From contig NC_060065.1 of the NCBI RefSeq assembly GCF_020283565.1, positions 38,366,409 through 38,430,408 on the forward strand: 64,000 nucleotides of DNA. Reading direction: 5' to 3'. Each line of letters begins with the position of its first letter. Position 1 is the first letter of the stretch. Position numbers and translations under genes: made by a program. This stretch comes from Trifolium pratense. Lineage: Eukaryota > Streptophyta > Magnoliopsida > Fabales > Fabaceae. The notes beneath the pieces were generated by a model that was not told the origin of the DNA, did not search any database, and worked only from the letters and a program-made list of their open reading frames with translations. Of this stretch, positions 36,006 to 46,820 are shown piece by piece.

Positions 36006-37118
36006 ACCAGAAGGAGTAACTTTTTTTTTTGACAATAACAAAATGATATTCATTCATTCAAATTGATAGATTACATAAAAGACAACCACATAATCAACAT
36101 CGCTAAAAACATAAAGGATGAATCTACGAACAAAACTCACAGCATCCGAGTTAATAGCATACAACGGCAAAATGCCTACAACAAATAATATGATAAAGTT
36201 AAAGTCACTGAAGTATCCATGCCTCCGGATCTGCAGCGTTGAAGCCCAAATCATTGGTTGAATCTGTAATTGACTGAAGCCGATCTTTTCAATAGAAATC
36301 AAATGAACACCGCAACAATACGGGACAACAAAAACGTCGCACAAGACGACGAACAACACAACGCCGCACTCAGACGGTCAAATCACAAAAAAGAAAACAC
36401 AAAAAAAAAACTTGATCAATGTGAAGATCACTTATTTAAATAAAAAGAAAAGGAAAAACAATTATGATGGGTGATTTTGGGTCAAAAATTGACCCTAAAA
36501 CCACGCCTCTTTGGTAGATAAAGAAAAAAAAAAACTAGGTTAAGGTGGGGGCGGCTATGAAGAAAAGGAGGAGTGATAATATACTTGTTTTTTTTTTATT
36601 TTGATTTTCAGTGATAGTAATTTTGTGAATAAAATAAAATAGGAGTTTACATTTAATGAGTTTATTTTAGGGTTCTTCTGGATCCATGGGCAAAGAAGCT
36701 TCAACAGAGAAGATCTCGATCTTTCACGATCTCACCGTCTTCTATCTCACATGAAGACATGTCTTCTTTAGCTAAATCAGCAAATTTATTTATGGCAAGT
36801 CTGTAACTCTTTTTACCATCACTGTTAAACACCTTGATATATTCTAGATTCTTCTTGAATATTTCTCTACGTTTGTTCATCTCTGTGGTACTTGAATATG
36901 TCTTACCATACTTCAATATCCAATCATGAAACACTTTATCAAGAGATGCTTCTTCTTCTGATAATGATTCCGAGAGTGTTGGTGGAGACTCATCAAGAGA
37001 GTAGGCACATGCCAAAAAGAAGGTCATCATGAAAAATGTACTCATTAGCAACTTCATTATTTTTGTAGGTAATTAAGATAGAAGAAGAAAAGAGGATTGA
37101 TACCAGAAGGAGTAACTT
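36006..37118 (-). mobile_element. Chimeric retrocopy: protease 5' cDNA joined to a LINE/SINE-like 3' tail, with 17-bp target duplication
   Basis: ACCAGAAGGAGTAACTT occurs at both borders (36006-36022 and 37102-37118). Inside, read on the minus strand, a leader and the first 100 or so codons of a papain-like protease are followed by about 190 bp of unassigned sequence. A repeat of about 470 bp then ends in a poly-A tail (poly-T at 36021-36030 on the plus strand). The same repeat, diverged, lies at 41727-42190. A long direct duplication plus a terminal A-tail is the signature of target-primed reverse transcription; template switching between two RNAs is the inferred origin. Confidence 0.65.
36701..37057 (-). 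CDS. Truncated papain-like cysteine protease: signal peptide and I29 inhibitor prodomain only
   Basis: The 118-residue ORF has a signal peptide (MKLLMSTFFMMTFFLACAYS) and a complete I29 prodomain. The ERFNIN pattern is intact (E-x3-R-x3-F-x2-N-x3-I-x3-N) and is followed by YRLAINKFADLAKED. After that the expected NEEF and the whole catalytic domain are absent; about 19 unrelated residues rich in acidic and basic side chains lead to the stop. In full-length proteases the prodomain blocks the active site and aids folding. A free prodomain could inhibit cathepsin-L-type enzymes, as with animal CTLA-2 proteins, but no expression evidence exists. It lies inside the retrocopy, so pseudogene is the safer reading. 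Confidence 0.6.
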   Translation of the reverse strand: MKLLMSTFFMMTFFLACAYSLDESPPTLSESLSEEEASLDKVFHDWILKYGKTYSSTTEMNKRREIFKKNLEYIKVFNSDGKKSYRLAINKFADLAKEDMSSCEIEDGEIVKDRDLLC

Positions 37119-38687
37119 GAAATCCACTAAATTTGAGAAAAATCTCTGTATTTTTATTAAATCAAAATGTTGCCTTCAAGGCTACAATAATTTAGCTTAA
37201 ATAAGAGTGAAAAATAAAATTAACAAATCTCCTAAAAGATTATAAAAATAAAAACAACAAACCTAGCTAAATAAAAATTACAAATCTACCTAAAATATAA
37301 AAATAACTAACCTATGTGAAATATAAAAATAAGAAATCAACCTAAAATATAATAAAACTAAATCTAACTAAAATAATAATAATATACAGAAGAAATCCTC
37401 CTACATCAAGAAAATTTGGTTAGAAAGAGAAAATTCACCTTATGTGTCTCACATGTTGCTCGACGAAAATTAGTCATTGTTAACGACGGTGGGAACTTCG
37501 TACTAATATCATGGTAATAAAAAAAATGTTGATTCTCTGCATAGTACGAAGATCTCTTCCATGATGTGATGTAAATTATTTTAATGATTATTATCTATTT
37601 TGGAAAAAAATCATAAAATATTTGGTAGGAAAGGTGAGAGAATAAAAACGGGAAAATTGCCTCGTATGGTAGTTTTGAACCGACGTCAACGTAGGTTACT
37701 TGAATCCCAAGTTCTTTTTGTTTTTATTATAAAAACTAACTAAAGAGTCATCAAAATTCAAAAGACACAAAGGATGAAACATTGTTTATTAACGCGTCTC
37801 TCTATTCTTGGTCTTCCATCGTAGGTTTCCCTGTCTCTTAACCACTTCTTCAACTTATTTTTTGTTACTTTTCTTCTTCTTTGGTACACGTCGCAGTTTC
37901 TTCTCCATTCAACAGCGTCGTCAACTTCTCCGACAGGAAGGTATGTTTTTTCATTGGTTTTCTTACTAGTAACTACCGACATGATGAGATGTGATACTAA
38001 GATTGACATTGACATGTTGATACTGGTAATAAATTTTAAAAATTGAATAATTGATGAATGTAATCATGTGTTAGTATTGTACCAATGTAGAATATTACGA
38101 GTGTTAGTGTTTGACATTGAAAACGGACACACTTTTGATTCTCGATGATGTTGGTGATAAATGATTGATTTGCGTCTTCATTATATATAATTTAGTTGTT
38201 TTTTTTTTTCCTCTCAACAATTTAGTGCAATCGATGCATCAAATTACATGAGATATCATCACTATCAAATGATATATATTATTTCCCCAAAAATTGTAGT
38301 TAATTGTATAAATTTTTATTCAAATGTCATTCCCTTGGTTTCCATTGTTTCATGATGAAATTTTAAGATCATGTACCGGAATATATTTTTGAGTAATTCC
38401 TCTTCTCCCCCATTTAAATTGTTCAGAATCCCACCATTCACCGGAATATATCTTCCGGTAGTGTATTTTGTCTGTGTGAACAATACGGGAGAGAAGAGTA
38501 ATCACCATATTTTTGTATTATGCGCGAAGTCTTTGCAAGTATATTAATTTCTACACGAATCTATGAATCACAATCATTCTCCTCCTTAACCTTTGAAGTT
38601 GTTAGAATGTTAGAATTTAATTAACTTATACTTATGTTTGATGCAGGTTTAATCTTCAAACCATACAAGTGTGGTAAAATTATCAAA
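37119..38687. other. Intergenic region upstream of GEX1
   Basis: 37150-37390 has CCTAAAATATAAAAATA-type units repeated with 30-40-bp spacing. An 85-codon minus-strand ORF at 37758-38015 is not recognised. Two imperfect copies of ACCGGAATATAT occur at 38376 and 38440. The last few hundred bases should include the GEX1 promoter and leader; an acceptor-like TGATGCAG at 38638-38646 hints at a leader intron. Confidence 0.4.
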
Positions 38688-40985
38688 ATGGATAATAGGA
38701 TTCATCTTTTTATTCTTATTTTGCTCTCTTTCTCATTAAGATGTGAATCATCATGGGGTTGGTTTTCATCATCAAAAGAGAGTCACTCTAATGAAAGGTC
38801 TTATGGAAATCAAGCAAATTTTAAAGGTTCAAGTGCTGAATTTTCAATTGAACCTTTCAATGACCCAAAAGGAATGAAATTAGTAGAGAATGCTAAGAAT
38901 AAAATGGTTGGCTCAAATGCTTGTTGGCAAAATGCTTATCAACATCTTTTTGCTGGATGTTCCGAGATTTTGGCTGCGGATGAAAAAAGGTCTAGATTAG
39001 CGTGGCATCTAAGCGATTGTTTTCAACGAGATTCTGGTAGGGCTTCATTTCCTCAGTGTGACTCAAAAACATCAATTGCTTCATGCCTAAGAAACTTAGA
39101 TGATCATGGTCATAAGGTTTACCTTGAATTCTACCTCGAAACCAACTCCATTTGCTATCAATTACAGTTAAGCGTGATTTCTTTTCCAAATCTTTTGTCA
39201 ATAGTTCGATTTTTATAAGTGTTGTTTTTGCCTCAACTTTAACTAAGTTTTGTGTATTTGTATAGGACACATGCATTCAAACATGAAACTGAGAGACTTG
39301 TGACTGAATTGAAAAGTTCTGCTCAATATGTCGAGGATAAGTTAGATAGCATCGAAGAGAAATCGGATCATCTAATACAAGGTTCAAAACAAATTTCTGA
39401 TTCTCTTGAACATGTCAATACTCACACACAATTAGTAGCTCAAACCGTTAAGAATGTGGAAAGTCATATCGACGTGGTATTAAAGCATTCAGAGAGTGTT
39501 TACGAGCAAACTACTAAAATAGCAGCATCACAATTACAACTACAAGAAGGACAAGAAGACATGAAAAGAAACTTAGACGACGGAGTAGCGTTGCTCAAGG
39601 AATCATATAGTTATTTAGGAAAAGAAATAGAAAAGTTAAGAGATGAAGCCATTGAGATTGAGAATGAAGTAATCAAAGTTGGAGATGCTATGTCATCAAA
39701 GATGAACACTTTACAAAGCAAAGCTGAAGATATTGGGAATATGGCAGGGATCTCATTAGATAAACAACAACAACTTTTAGATGGACAATCTACAGCTCTC
39801 AAGGGCTTAAATTCTTTGAATGAGGTTCAACTCAAAGCACTAGAAGAAAGCAGGTAAAATTCATTAAATGGCATAAATCTATATTCATAAACTTAATTTA
39901 GAAAAATGTTAACCTTTATAATTGATGAAATGTAGGAAAAGTCTACAATATTTTGCTGAGTATGGACATAAGCAACAAGAAGAGCTTATACAGCGGCAGG
40001 AACAAATGCAAGGACTTCACGATCGATTGATGGAAAATTCGAAATCAATATTATTTGCTCAGGTTTGTAACTTCTTGTGGACATGTTTTTGAGTGTTTAT
40101 TCCATATACATATGAATCCTTAATAATTTTTTTTTACTATATAGGAATCCTTTGAAGCAAAGCAGGCTAACATGTTTGATGCTTTGGAGAAACTATTTGC
40201 TTTGCAAAATGCCATGTTGCTTGAATCAAGAGTTATTAAAGCTTTCTTCATTTATGCCTTATCAATGTTGGTGATTTTTATGTTGACTAGCACAAAACTA
40301 ACGTACAATGTTAGGCCTTTACTTTACATTGGTAAGTACTCCCTCCATCCTCAATTATTTGCAAAAAATCTACTTTCCAGATTCATTGAATAACAGATGT
40401 ATCTGATCTATATTATAGACCAAATACATCAGTCTAGTGCTTTTTTGGTTGTACATAACATGTTATGGACTGTTTATTTACAGAGCTTTGTGCTACTCTC
40501 GCGGTGGAAGTATTCATTATTCGTTTAACGAGTGACAACATGGAGCGACAAACATGGATAATAAACAAGATCCGGTTAATCTTCATGATAATTGCTTCGG
40601 TTCATCTTCTTTATGCAATTTTCACATACAAGTAAGTGTACAAACAACAATAGTTTGATATTTATATGGAGATTTTATTAAAAATAGAACAATGTAATAG
40701 AGAATTGGTTGTGAATATTTATGCAGGGACTTTGAAAGGATGAACTATCAAATGCTATTAACATTAGTTAATAACAACATTCAAAATAGAAAAGAGTCAT
40801 CTTGGGACTATGATAGTGATGATGATGTAGATTGGTCTCAGTGGATAGATAGTGATTTATCTGATGATGTGAATTGCCTTGATGATCCGGACTTTATAAT
40901 TCCAGAAGAAGTTGCAGAGAATTCAATGACAACTTCCACAGCTACAAAAAATTATAATCTACGCTCGCGCAACCGTTTACATTGA
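38688..40985 (+). CDS. GEX1: GAMETE EXPRESSED 1 (GEX1), KAR5-family nuclear fusion protein
   Basis: Six exons (38688-39166, 39266-39853, 39936-40062, 40145-40331, 40484-40631, 40727-40985) splice in frame to 595 residues, close to the 593 of Arabidopsis GEX1. The protein has a signal peptide (residues 1-22) and a cysteine-rich domain with WQNAYQHLFAGCSEILAADE and RLAWHLSDCFQ. A long coiled-coil-like region follows (about 165-420), then three hydrophobic segments (about 430-447, 461-475, 490-508) and an acidic C-terminal tail. An upstream in-frame ATG at 38634 would add 18 residues before the signal peptide and is less likely. GEX1 sits in the nuclear envelope and is needed for nuclear fusion in gametes and embryo sacs; expression in sperm, egg and early embryo is known for Arabidopsis. 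Confidence 0.93.
40337..40445. mobile_element. Stowaway-like MITE fragment in GEX1 intron 4
   Basis: TACTCCCTCCATCCTCAATT begins five bases after the intron donor. A hairpin-forming stretch (GATGTATCTGATC... ACCAAATACATCAG) follows. No clean right terminus is visible. Confidence 0.5.
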
Positions 40986-42993
40986 TTCTTCCCAACAGCG
41001 CACAAACACATATATTGTGTACTATTTTTGTAGTAATTAGATCTTTGAAGTCATCTATGTAAATCATTTTATTTTGTTACTTTAATTTCATGATTAAGGA
41101 TATGATATACTCTTGTATATGTAATGTAACGGTTAATGTGATTGTAGGTGAAGGTTAACATGCTGCTTGAGATAGACAAAATTTATTTTGAATTTTTATA
41201 CAATTAAAACTGTAAATATTTTATAGTTTTCAGCTTCGGCTATTATTTTATCATATGATATGTTAATTCTAAAATTGTGGCTTATGAAGATGTGAAGTTG
41301 TACTGAGAAGCATAGACACATGTACACATAATTAGGTATTAGGTAGCACGTAGCATTTTGCAATGGGAGTTTATGTAAAAAAAAAAATGCCCTTATATTA
41401 TAGTAAGCTTGTTAATAAAAGATTTTTACTGCTAAAATAAAAATTAAGAGTATTTTGGTATTATGAAAAGTCCACCTCAAAAAAATTTGTATCCTCTTTA
41501 TATATAGGTATAGATATGTGAAGTCAACATATTAAAAATTAAAATATTTCATTTTTTGAATATATTATTTTCTTAAATGAAATGCTCTAGTGTCCGGGAG
41601 TATGTGTTAGCAAGACCCTTTGAATTCTAAAAAAAAAATACATATATTTCTATTTTGCTCATTACCACTGTGGACCGAACGAATAATAGATATATTTCAA
41701 AAAAAAAAAGAAGATTAATAGTCTTTTTTGCCAAAAAAAAACAATATTCATTCATTCAAATTGGTAGAGTACATCAATCAAAATCATTACATATTCAAAT
41801 TCGTTAAAAGCTAAAAAGGACGATTCTGCGAAAAAGCTCACAACATCCGAATTAATATCATAAAACGCTACAAATATGACAAAGCCTACAAATAATAAAA
41901 TCAAAGTGTCCGGAATAGTCATGCATACGGATCTGCAACGTTGACAGCTCTAAATTCATTGAATTTGTTCTGAATTTGGATTGAAACAAATTTGCAAATT
42001 TAAACAAAACAAACACCGTACAAAGAAGGGACAACCACCGTACGAAGATGGAATAAAAACAACTTCGCACCAAGGCGAGACAAAACGAAGAAATCACAAA
42101 GAAAAAACTCAAATAAAATATAAAATTATGTATAAATAACTTATTGAATTGAAAAGAAAAAAAAATAATCAATAGTGATGATTTCAAAAATTAATCCTAA
42201 ATCATCCATTTCTATATATGAACCAAGAAAACAGCAAAAGTAGTAGTGTTAGTGGTGGCTGACTGGCTGGCAGCCAGAAGATTATTATGTGACAAAAAAT
42301 TGTCATTTTCGTTAGTTTACTCACCAACACTCTTTGAACAATACACGTGTCAGTGTGTCGAAGTGCCACGTATCTGTCCACAAATGTAAATTGGCTGCCA
42401 CATGTGACAAAATTGGTGGAAATACTAACTTGAAACGTAAAGTAAGGGACCAAATTGACACTTTTTAAAAGTAAGAGATCAAATTGATGCATAAAATAAA
42501 CATATGAGACCAAATGCGTAGTTAATCCAAAAATAAAAATCCTCAAAACAAAAAAATTAAAACAGATAAACCCTCGTGTGGTTTTCTTCCAGAAGCTAGA
42601 ATCTCTCTCACAGGCACACACGGACCAAAAAGAATCGCTCTCAAATTCGGATTATGCAACTCTCTCCTTCATTTCCTATCCTTAAAAGCCACAAAACATG
42701 ACACCCAATTTCCCAAATTCAATTACTTTCCAGTTCATATCAGTTGGGTTCAGATTGTGTCGGTAGTTGCAACAAGTTTCTCACTTCTCTTCACACAGAC
42801 AAAACTTAAAAAAAGGTTTCAAACTCTCTTCACAACCCTTAACTTGTTCTAAAGTTTCAATTTTTCATATGGGTTTTTCATGTTTTTATTGTTTGAAAAC
42901 ATTTTAGCAGCTATTAATATTATTGTCTTGTCCAATTTGGAGAAACAACATTGAATAAGGTTGTTGTTAGGGTTATTTTATTTTGAAACAAAG
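40986..42993. other. Intergenic region between GEX1 and the helicase gene
   Basis: This region includes the GEX1 3' flank, the dispersed repeat at 41727-42190, and about 800 bp that should hold the RH47 promoter and leader. No additional gene is supported. Confidence 0.5.
41727..42190 (-). mobile_element. Dispersed non-LTR-type repeat, copy 2
   Basis: It is collinear with 36023-36500 and in the same orientation, sharing ATTCATTCATTCAAATTG, CTCACA.CATCCGA.TTAATA and CGGATCTGCA.CGTTGA. Both copies begin (plus strand) with a T-run, the minus-strand A-tail. No ORF or polymerase-like region is visible, so it is either a LINE 3' end or a SINE. Confidence 0.6.
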
Positions 42994-44664
42994 ATGCAGT
43001 CTTTGGTTTCTGCAAAGTTTCTTTTGCTTGTTGGAGAATCATTCCCTATGAGAAGGGCTTTGTTGAATTCTAGGTTTGCTTGGTTTCATAGTAGTGTTCA
43101 ATGTACGAGTCAGAATCATAGTGAATCTCTCACCCTTTCAAGCATTGGTATTAAAAGTGAAAAAATTGAAATTGAACCTAAGATTATAAGTGAATCAAAA
43201 AAAGTTAAGCCATTAGGTTTAACTTCTGAGGTTTTGAAGAGTAATAGAAAACCCTTTGGAATTGGTGACAAGAAAAGTGTCAGGGTTAAAGAGAAACAGA
43301 AAATAGATAATGCACCATTTGCTGCTAAGTCGTTTTCGGAACTTGGTATCCCAGATGTGTTGATTGAGAGGCTAGGAAAAGAGGGTTTCAATGTTCCGAC
43401 TGATGTTCAGTCTGCTGCTGTTCCTACTATTTTGAAGAACCATGATGTTATAATTCAGTCGTATACGGGTTCGGGGAAAACATTGGCTTATCTCCTTCCT
43501 ATATTGTCTGTTATTGGTCCGTTGAGAGGCGAAAATCGTGAAGGTGATGTTGATGGTGGTGAGGCTGGGAAGAAATCGGGAGTTGAAGCAGTGATTGTTG
43601 CTCCTTCTAGAGAGCTTGGAATGCAGATAGTGAGAGAGTTTGAGAAGATATTGGGAGTGGATAACAAGAAAGTGGTTCAGCAGCTTGTGGGAGGTGCGAA
43701 CCGAACTAGGCAAGAAGAAGCTCTCAAGAAAAACAAACCTGCCATTGTTGTTGGTACACCTGGTAGGATAGCCGAGCTCAGTGCAAGTGGGAAGCTTCGC
43801 ACTCACGGCTGTCAATATTTGGTATTAGATGAAGTTGATGAGCTCCTGTCATTCAATTTTCGTGAAGACATGCACAGGTTATTGGAGCATGTTGGGAGGA
43901 GATCGGGTGGAGACCTAAAATCAAATGCTAAAAAGGCCGAGCGTCAGCTAATTATGGTTTCTGCAACTGTGCCGTTTTCGGTTGTTAGGGCAGCTAAAAG
44001 TTGGGGTAGCGATCCGCTTCTTGTTCAAGCTAAGAAAATTGTACCACTTGAAACTTTGACTCCTGAGCCGGTCAATTTGTCACCGAACTCGAGTGCTAAC
44101 TCCTCTAAGCCATCTAAGGCTGTGGTAGAGAGTCTACCTCCAGCGTTGAAACACTATTACTGTGTTGTGAGGTTGCAGCACAAAGTTGATACATTGAGAA
44201 AATGTATTCATGCATTGGATGCAAAATTTGTGATAGTTTTCATGAATCATACTAAGCAGCTAAAGGATGTTGTCTTCAAGCTCGAGGCCCGTGGCGTGAA
44301 AGCCGCAGAGTTACATGGTGATCTTGGGAAGCTTGGTAGGTCGACAACTCTGCAGAAGTTCAAGAACGGCGAGGTTAGAGTTCTTGTGACAAATGAATTA
44401 TCAGCAAGAGGTTTAGATGTGGCAGAATGTGATCTTGTGGTTAATCTGGACTTACCGACAGATACAATTCACTATGCACACCGAGCTGGTCGAACTGGTC
44501 GGCTTGGTAGAAATGGCACAGTGCTAACCATATGTGAAGAGTCAGAGGTTTTTGTTGTGAGAAAATTGCAGAAGCAACTTGAAATACCGATAGAATGCTG
44601 TAATTTTGTCGAGGGAAATCTTGTTATCACCGAAGAAGAGACTACTCTAACCAGCGCTTCTTGA
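42994..44664 (+). CDS. RH47: DEAD-box ATP-dependent RNA helicase, RH47/ISE1 type
   Basis: This intronless ORF of 556 residues starts at the first ATG. An N-terminal segment rich in Ser, Arg and Leu fits organelle targeting. Helicase motifs appear in order: Q motif (PTDVQ), motif I TGSGKT near 157, PSRELG, GTPGR, motif II DEVD near 279, motif III SAT, VIVFMNHT, ARGLDV, and motif VI HRAGRTGR near 496. DEVD replaces DEAD, and DELLSFNFREDMH follows, which resembles Arabidopsis RH47 (ISE1), a mitochondrial helicase of 551 residues whose loss alters plasmodesmal transport and embryo development. Function and mitochondrial location are inferred from that relative. The family unwinds RNA using ATP. 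Confidence 0.88.
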   Translation: MQSLVSAKFLLLVGESFPMRRALLNSRFAWFHSSVQCTSQNHSESLTLSSIGIKSEKIEIEPKIISESKKVKPLGLTSEVLKSNRKPFGIGDKKSVRVKEKQKIDNAPFAAKSFSELGIPDVLIERLGKEGFNVPTDVQSAAVPTILKNHDVIIQSYTGSGKTLAYLLPILSVIGPLRGENREGDVDGGEAGKKSGVEAVIVAPSRELGMQIVREFEKILGVDNKKVVQQLVGGANRTRQEEALKKNKPAIVVGTPGRIAELSASGKLRTHGCQYLVLDEVDELLSFNFREDMHRLLEHVGRRSGGDLKSNAKKAERQLIMVSATVPFSVVRAAKSWGSDPLLVQAKKIVPLETLTPEPVNLSPNSSANSSKPSKAVVESLPPALKHYYCVVRLQHKVDTLRKCIHALDAKFVIVFMNHTKQLKDVVFKLEARGVKAAELHGDLGKLGRSTTLQKFKNGEVRVLVTNELSARGLDVAECDLVVNLDLPTDTIHYAHRAGRTGRLGRNGTVLTICEESEVFVVRKLQKQLEIPIECCNFVEGNLVITEEETTLTSAS

Positions 44665-46735
44665 AGATGAGGTGTTATATTTTTGCAATTTATTTAGTTG
44701 ACAATGCAGTTTCCATTTTGTGTTTCATTTTAGTTTACATTATATTCAATATAATTAGTATATACTGATAAAGGGAGCTGATATATGGTTCACAACAACT
44801 AATGCTTATTTAGTCAATTTGTTTCCACTCATTCACTATATTGAATTTTTGTCTACGAGATTGTTTTCTTTTCACTTTGTCTTATTCGTTTCTTAGTTTT
44901 TATCTATGAAGCCCAAATACTTCAAAAGTGGAAGAGTATTAGTGACATGTTTGATGCATATTTTATACTGATACTCGTCCGATACTTTTCAATATGTATC
45001 CAGATAGTAGCCAATAAATTTTTCATTCTTTTACAAACATTTTCCTAAATACTTCTTCTGTACGTTTTTGATATGTCTTGCCAACTTAAAACATGATGAT
45101 AGTCGTTGGGATTTGAGATATGACAAGTCTGTTTCCATACATCATATCCCCCCTGAAACTTTCCATACATCATATCCCCCCTGAAGTATCCCCCCTGAAA
45201 CATGATATGTCTTGCCAACTTAAAACATGATATGCACACAATTACAATCCCTTGCTGGTGATGAGGATCTATATAATGAGCTGACAATTTTTATTTTTTT
45301 TTCAGGGGGATATGATGTAAGGAATGTTACTACTCTTAAGCTATAAGCTATTTTTAGGCATTCTGTCTTTTCATACACCCCTGCTCACTCTCAACATTAT
45401 TGGGCTTGAACATGGATAATTTGGTAGTTGATATGAACGATTAAACTTTGATATTATGATAAGTTTTTTAAATTGAAAATAACTCAAATCATTACAAAAT
45501 CGTTTTGTAAAGTGAAAAGCTTCATTTTGAAACTAAAATATCAAAGCTTTTGTTTTGATAGGGAGTTCCTTCAAAGTGTATGCATTTGAAGCCTTGAAAT
45601 AATTGTTAGTAGTTCAAAATGTAAGAATGTGTATTACAAATCCTCCAGTATATATGGGTAGAAAAGTGTTTGCAGGAGATGAAGTTATTACCCCTATATG
45701 AATAGGAAAAAAGACGTGGATTCTCGTGGTCGATGTCCCTGTGCAAAAGATATTGATAGGGCGGCCGTTAAGGTTCAAATGTTGGTTCAGCAATGCTATA
45801 CACAACGAAGGAACCTTCCCAAAAATTTCATGATGCTGACATGTTGCTTTAGTAAATAGAGAGAATACTTTAAATTCGGATTTTACTGGAAAACATGGTT
45901 GGTCAATATATCGACTGCCAATTCGGGACACTTTTGCGAAGTAGTTTTTCGCTATATTTATCATTTTCCATGTTGGTTTGGTTCCCTCTAAATCCTCCGG
46001 TGCTGGTGTATTGAAGTCATTGACTTTGTTGTAGTTGCGATTAACTCTTACAATTTTCTTTAATATTTGGTAGGGAAATTATTTGTTACACCCCTAATTA
46101 TCTGGTTTCTGTATAAGTCATCATCACTCCCATTTGAACCGGGATGGGCCTCTTCAAGAATCAGTGGACCTTGGGCTCTGATCTAGAACATGAACTCGTC
46201 GAAAAAATTTCCTCATACCCCTACAATTATCTCTCTACCCCAACAAACCATAGAAAATACTAATTTTGACCCTTTTGAAATTATACCCATTTACCTCCAT
46301 GAGTTTTTCGGTGCCTTTAAAGATTTATCTGAAAAAGTATCACAACGGAAAGCTTGAGGAAAGTTTTCTGATTTTTTAACCACGGACGTTTTGCTATAGT
46401 TCGACTGTGGGTAAAACCTTTAGATCAAGTTTATGGCCAAATCTCAGAAAAATTCAAACTTATTGCTTTATAGTAGTAATGTTTTCTGTTTTATTTTATT
46501 TTTTTAGAGTAAGAAAATTGTTGATAAATCAAATTTTATGAAAAAAAATAGGTTTTAGATAATCGGGAGGTCTAGAGTTCAAGACTGTTAGTATTTTAAG
46601 AGGAAGTAAATGTAACAAGTGCACTTTGAAATGAATGTTATTTGGATTTTCAATATAGAATTAATTATTTTGCATCCTTTAATTAATTGAGATTATACTA
46701 CTTCCAAAATATTACTCTTACATAATATACTCTCA

Positions 46736-46740
<5 letters not shown>
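44665..46740. other. Intergenic region with short local repeats
   Basis: GATATGTCTTGCCAACTTAA occurs twice (about 45071 and 45205). CATCATATCCCCCCTGAA occurs in direct copies at 45142 and 45168, and inverted at 45303. A minus-strand ORF of 116 codons (45614-45964) with less A+T than its surroundings is not recognised and may be a gene relic. Nothing else is supported. Confidence 0.45.

Positions 46741-46816
<76 letters not shown>
46741..46816. repeat. (TA)n microsatellite, left part
   Basis: About 38 TA units directly precede the Mutator-like element. Confidence 0.97.

Positions 46817-46820
<4 letters not shown>

Noticed and set aside
37758..38015. Minus-strand ORF of 85 codons as a gene
   Set aside because: It is short, Arg/Lys-rich, without recognised domain or splice context.
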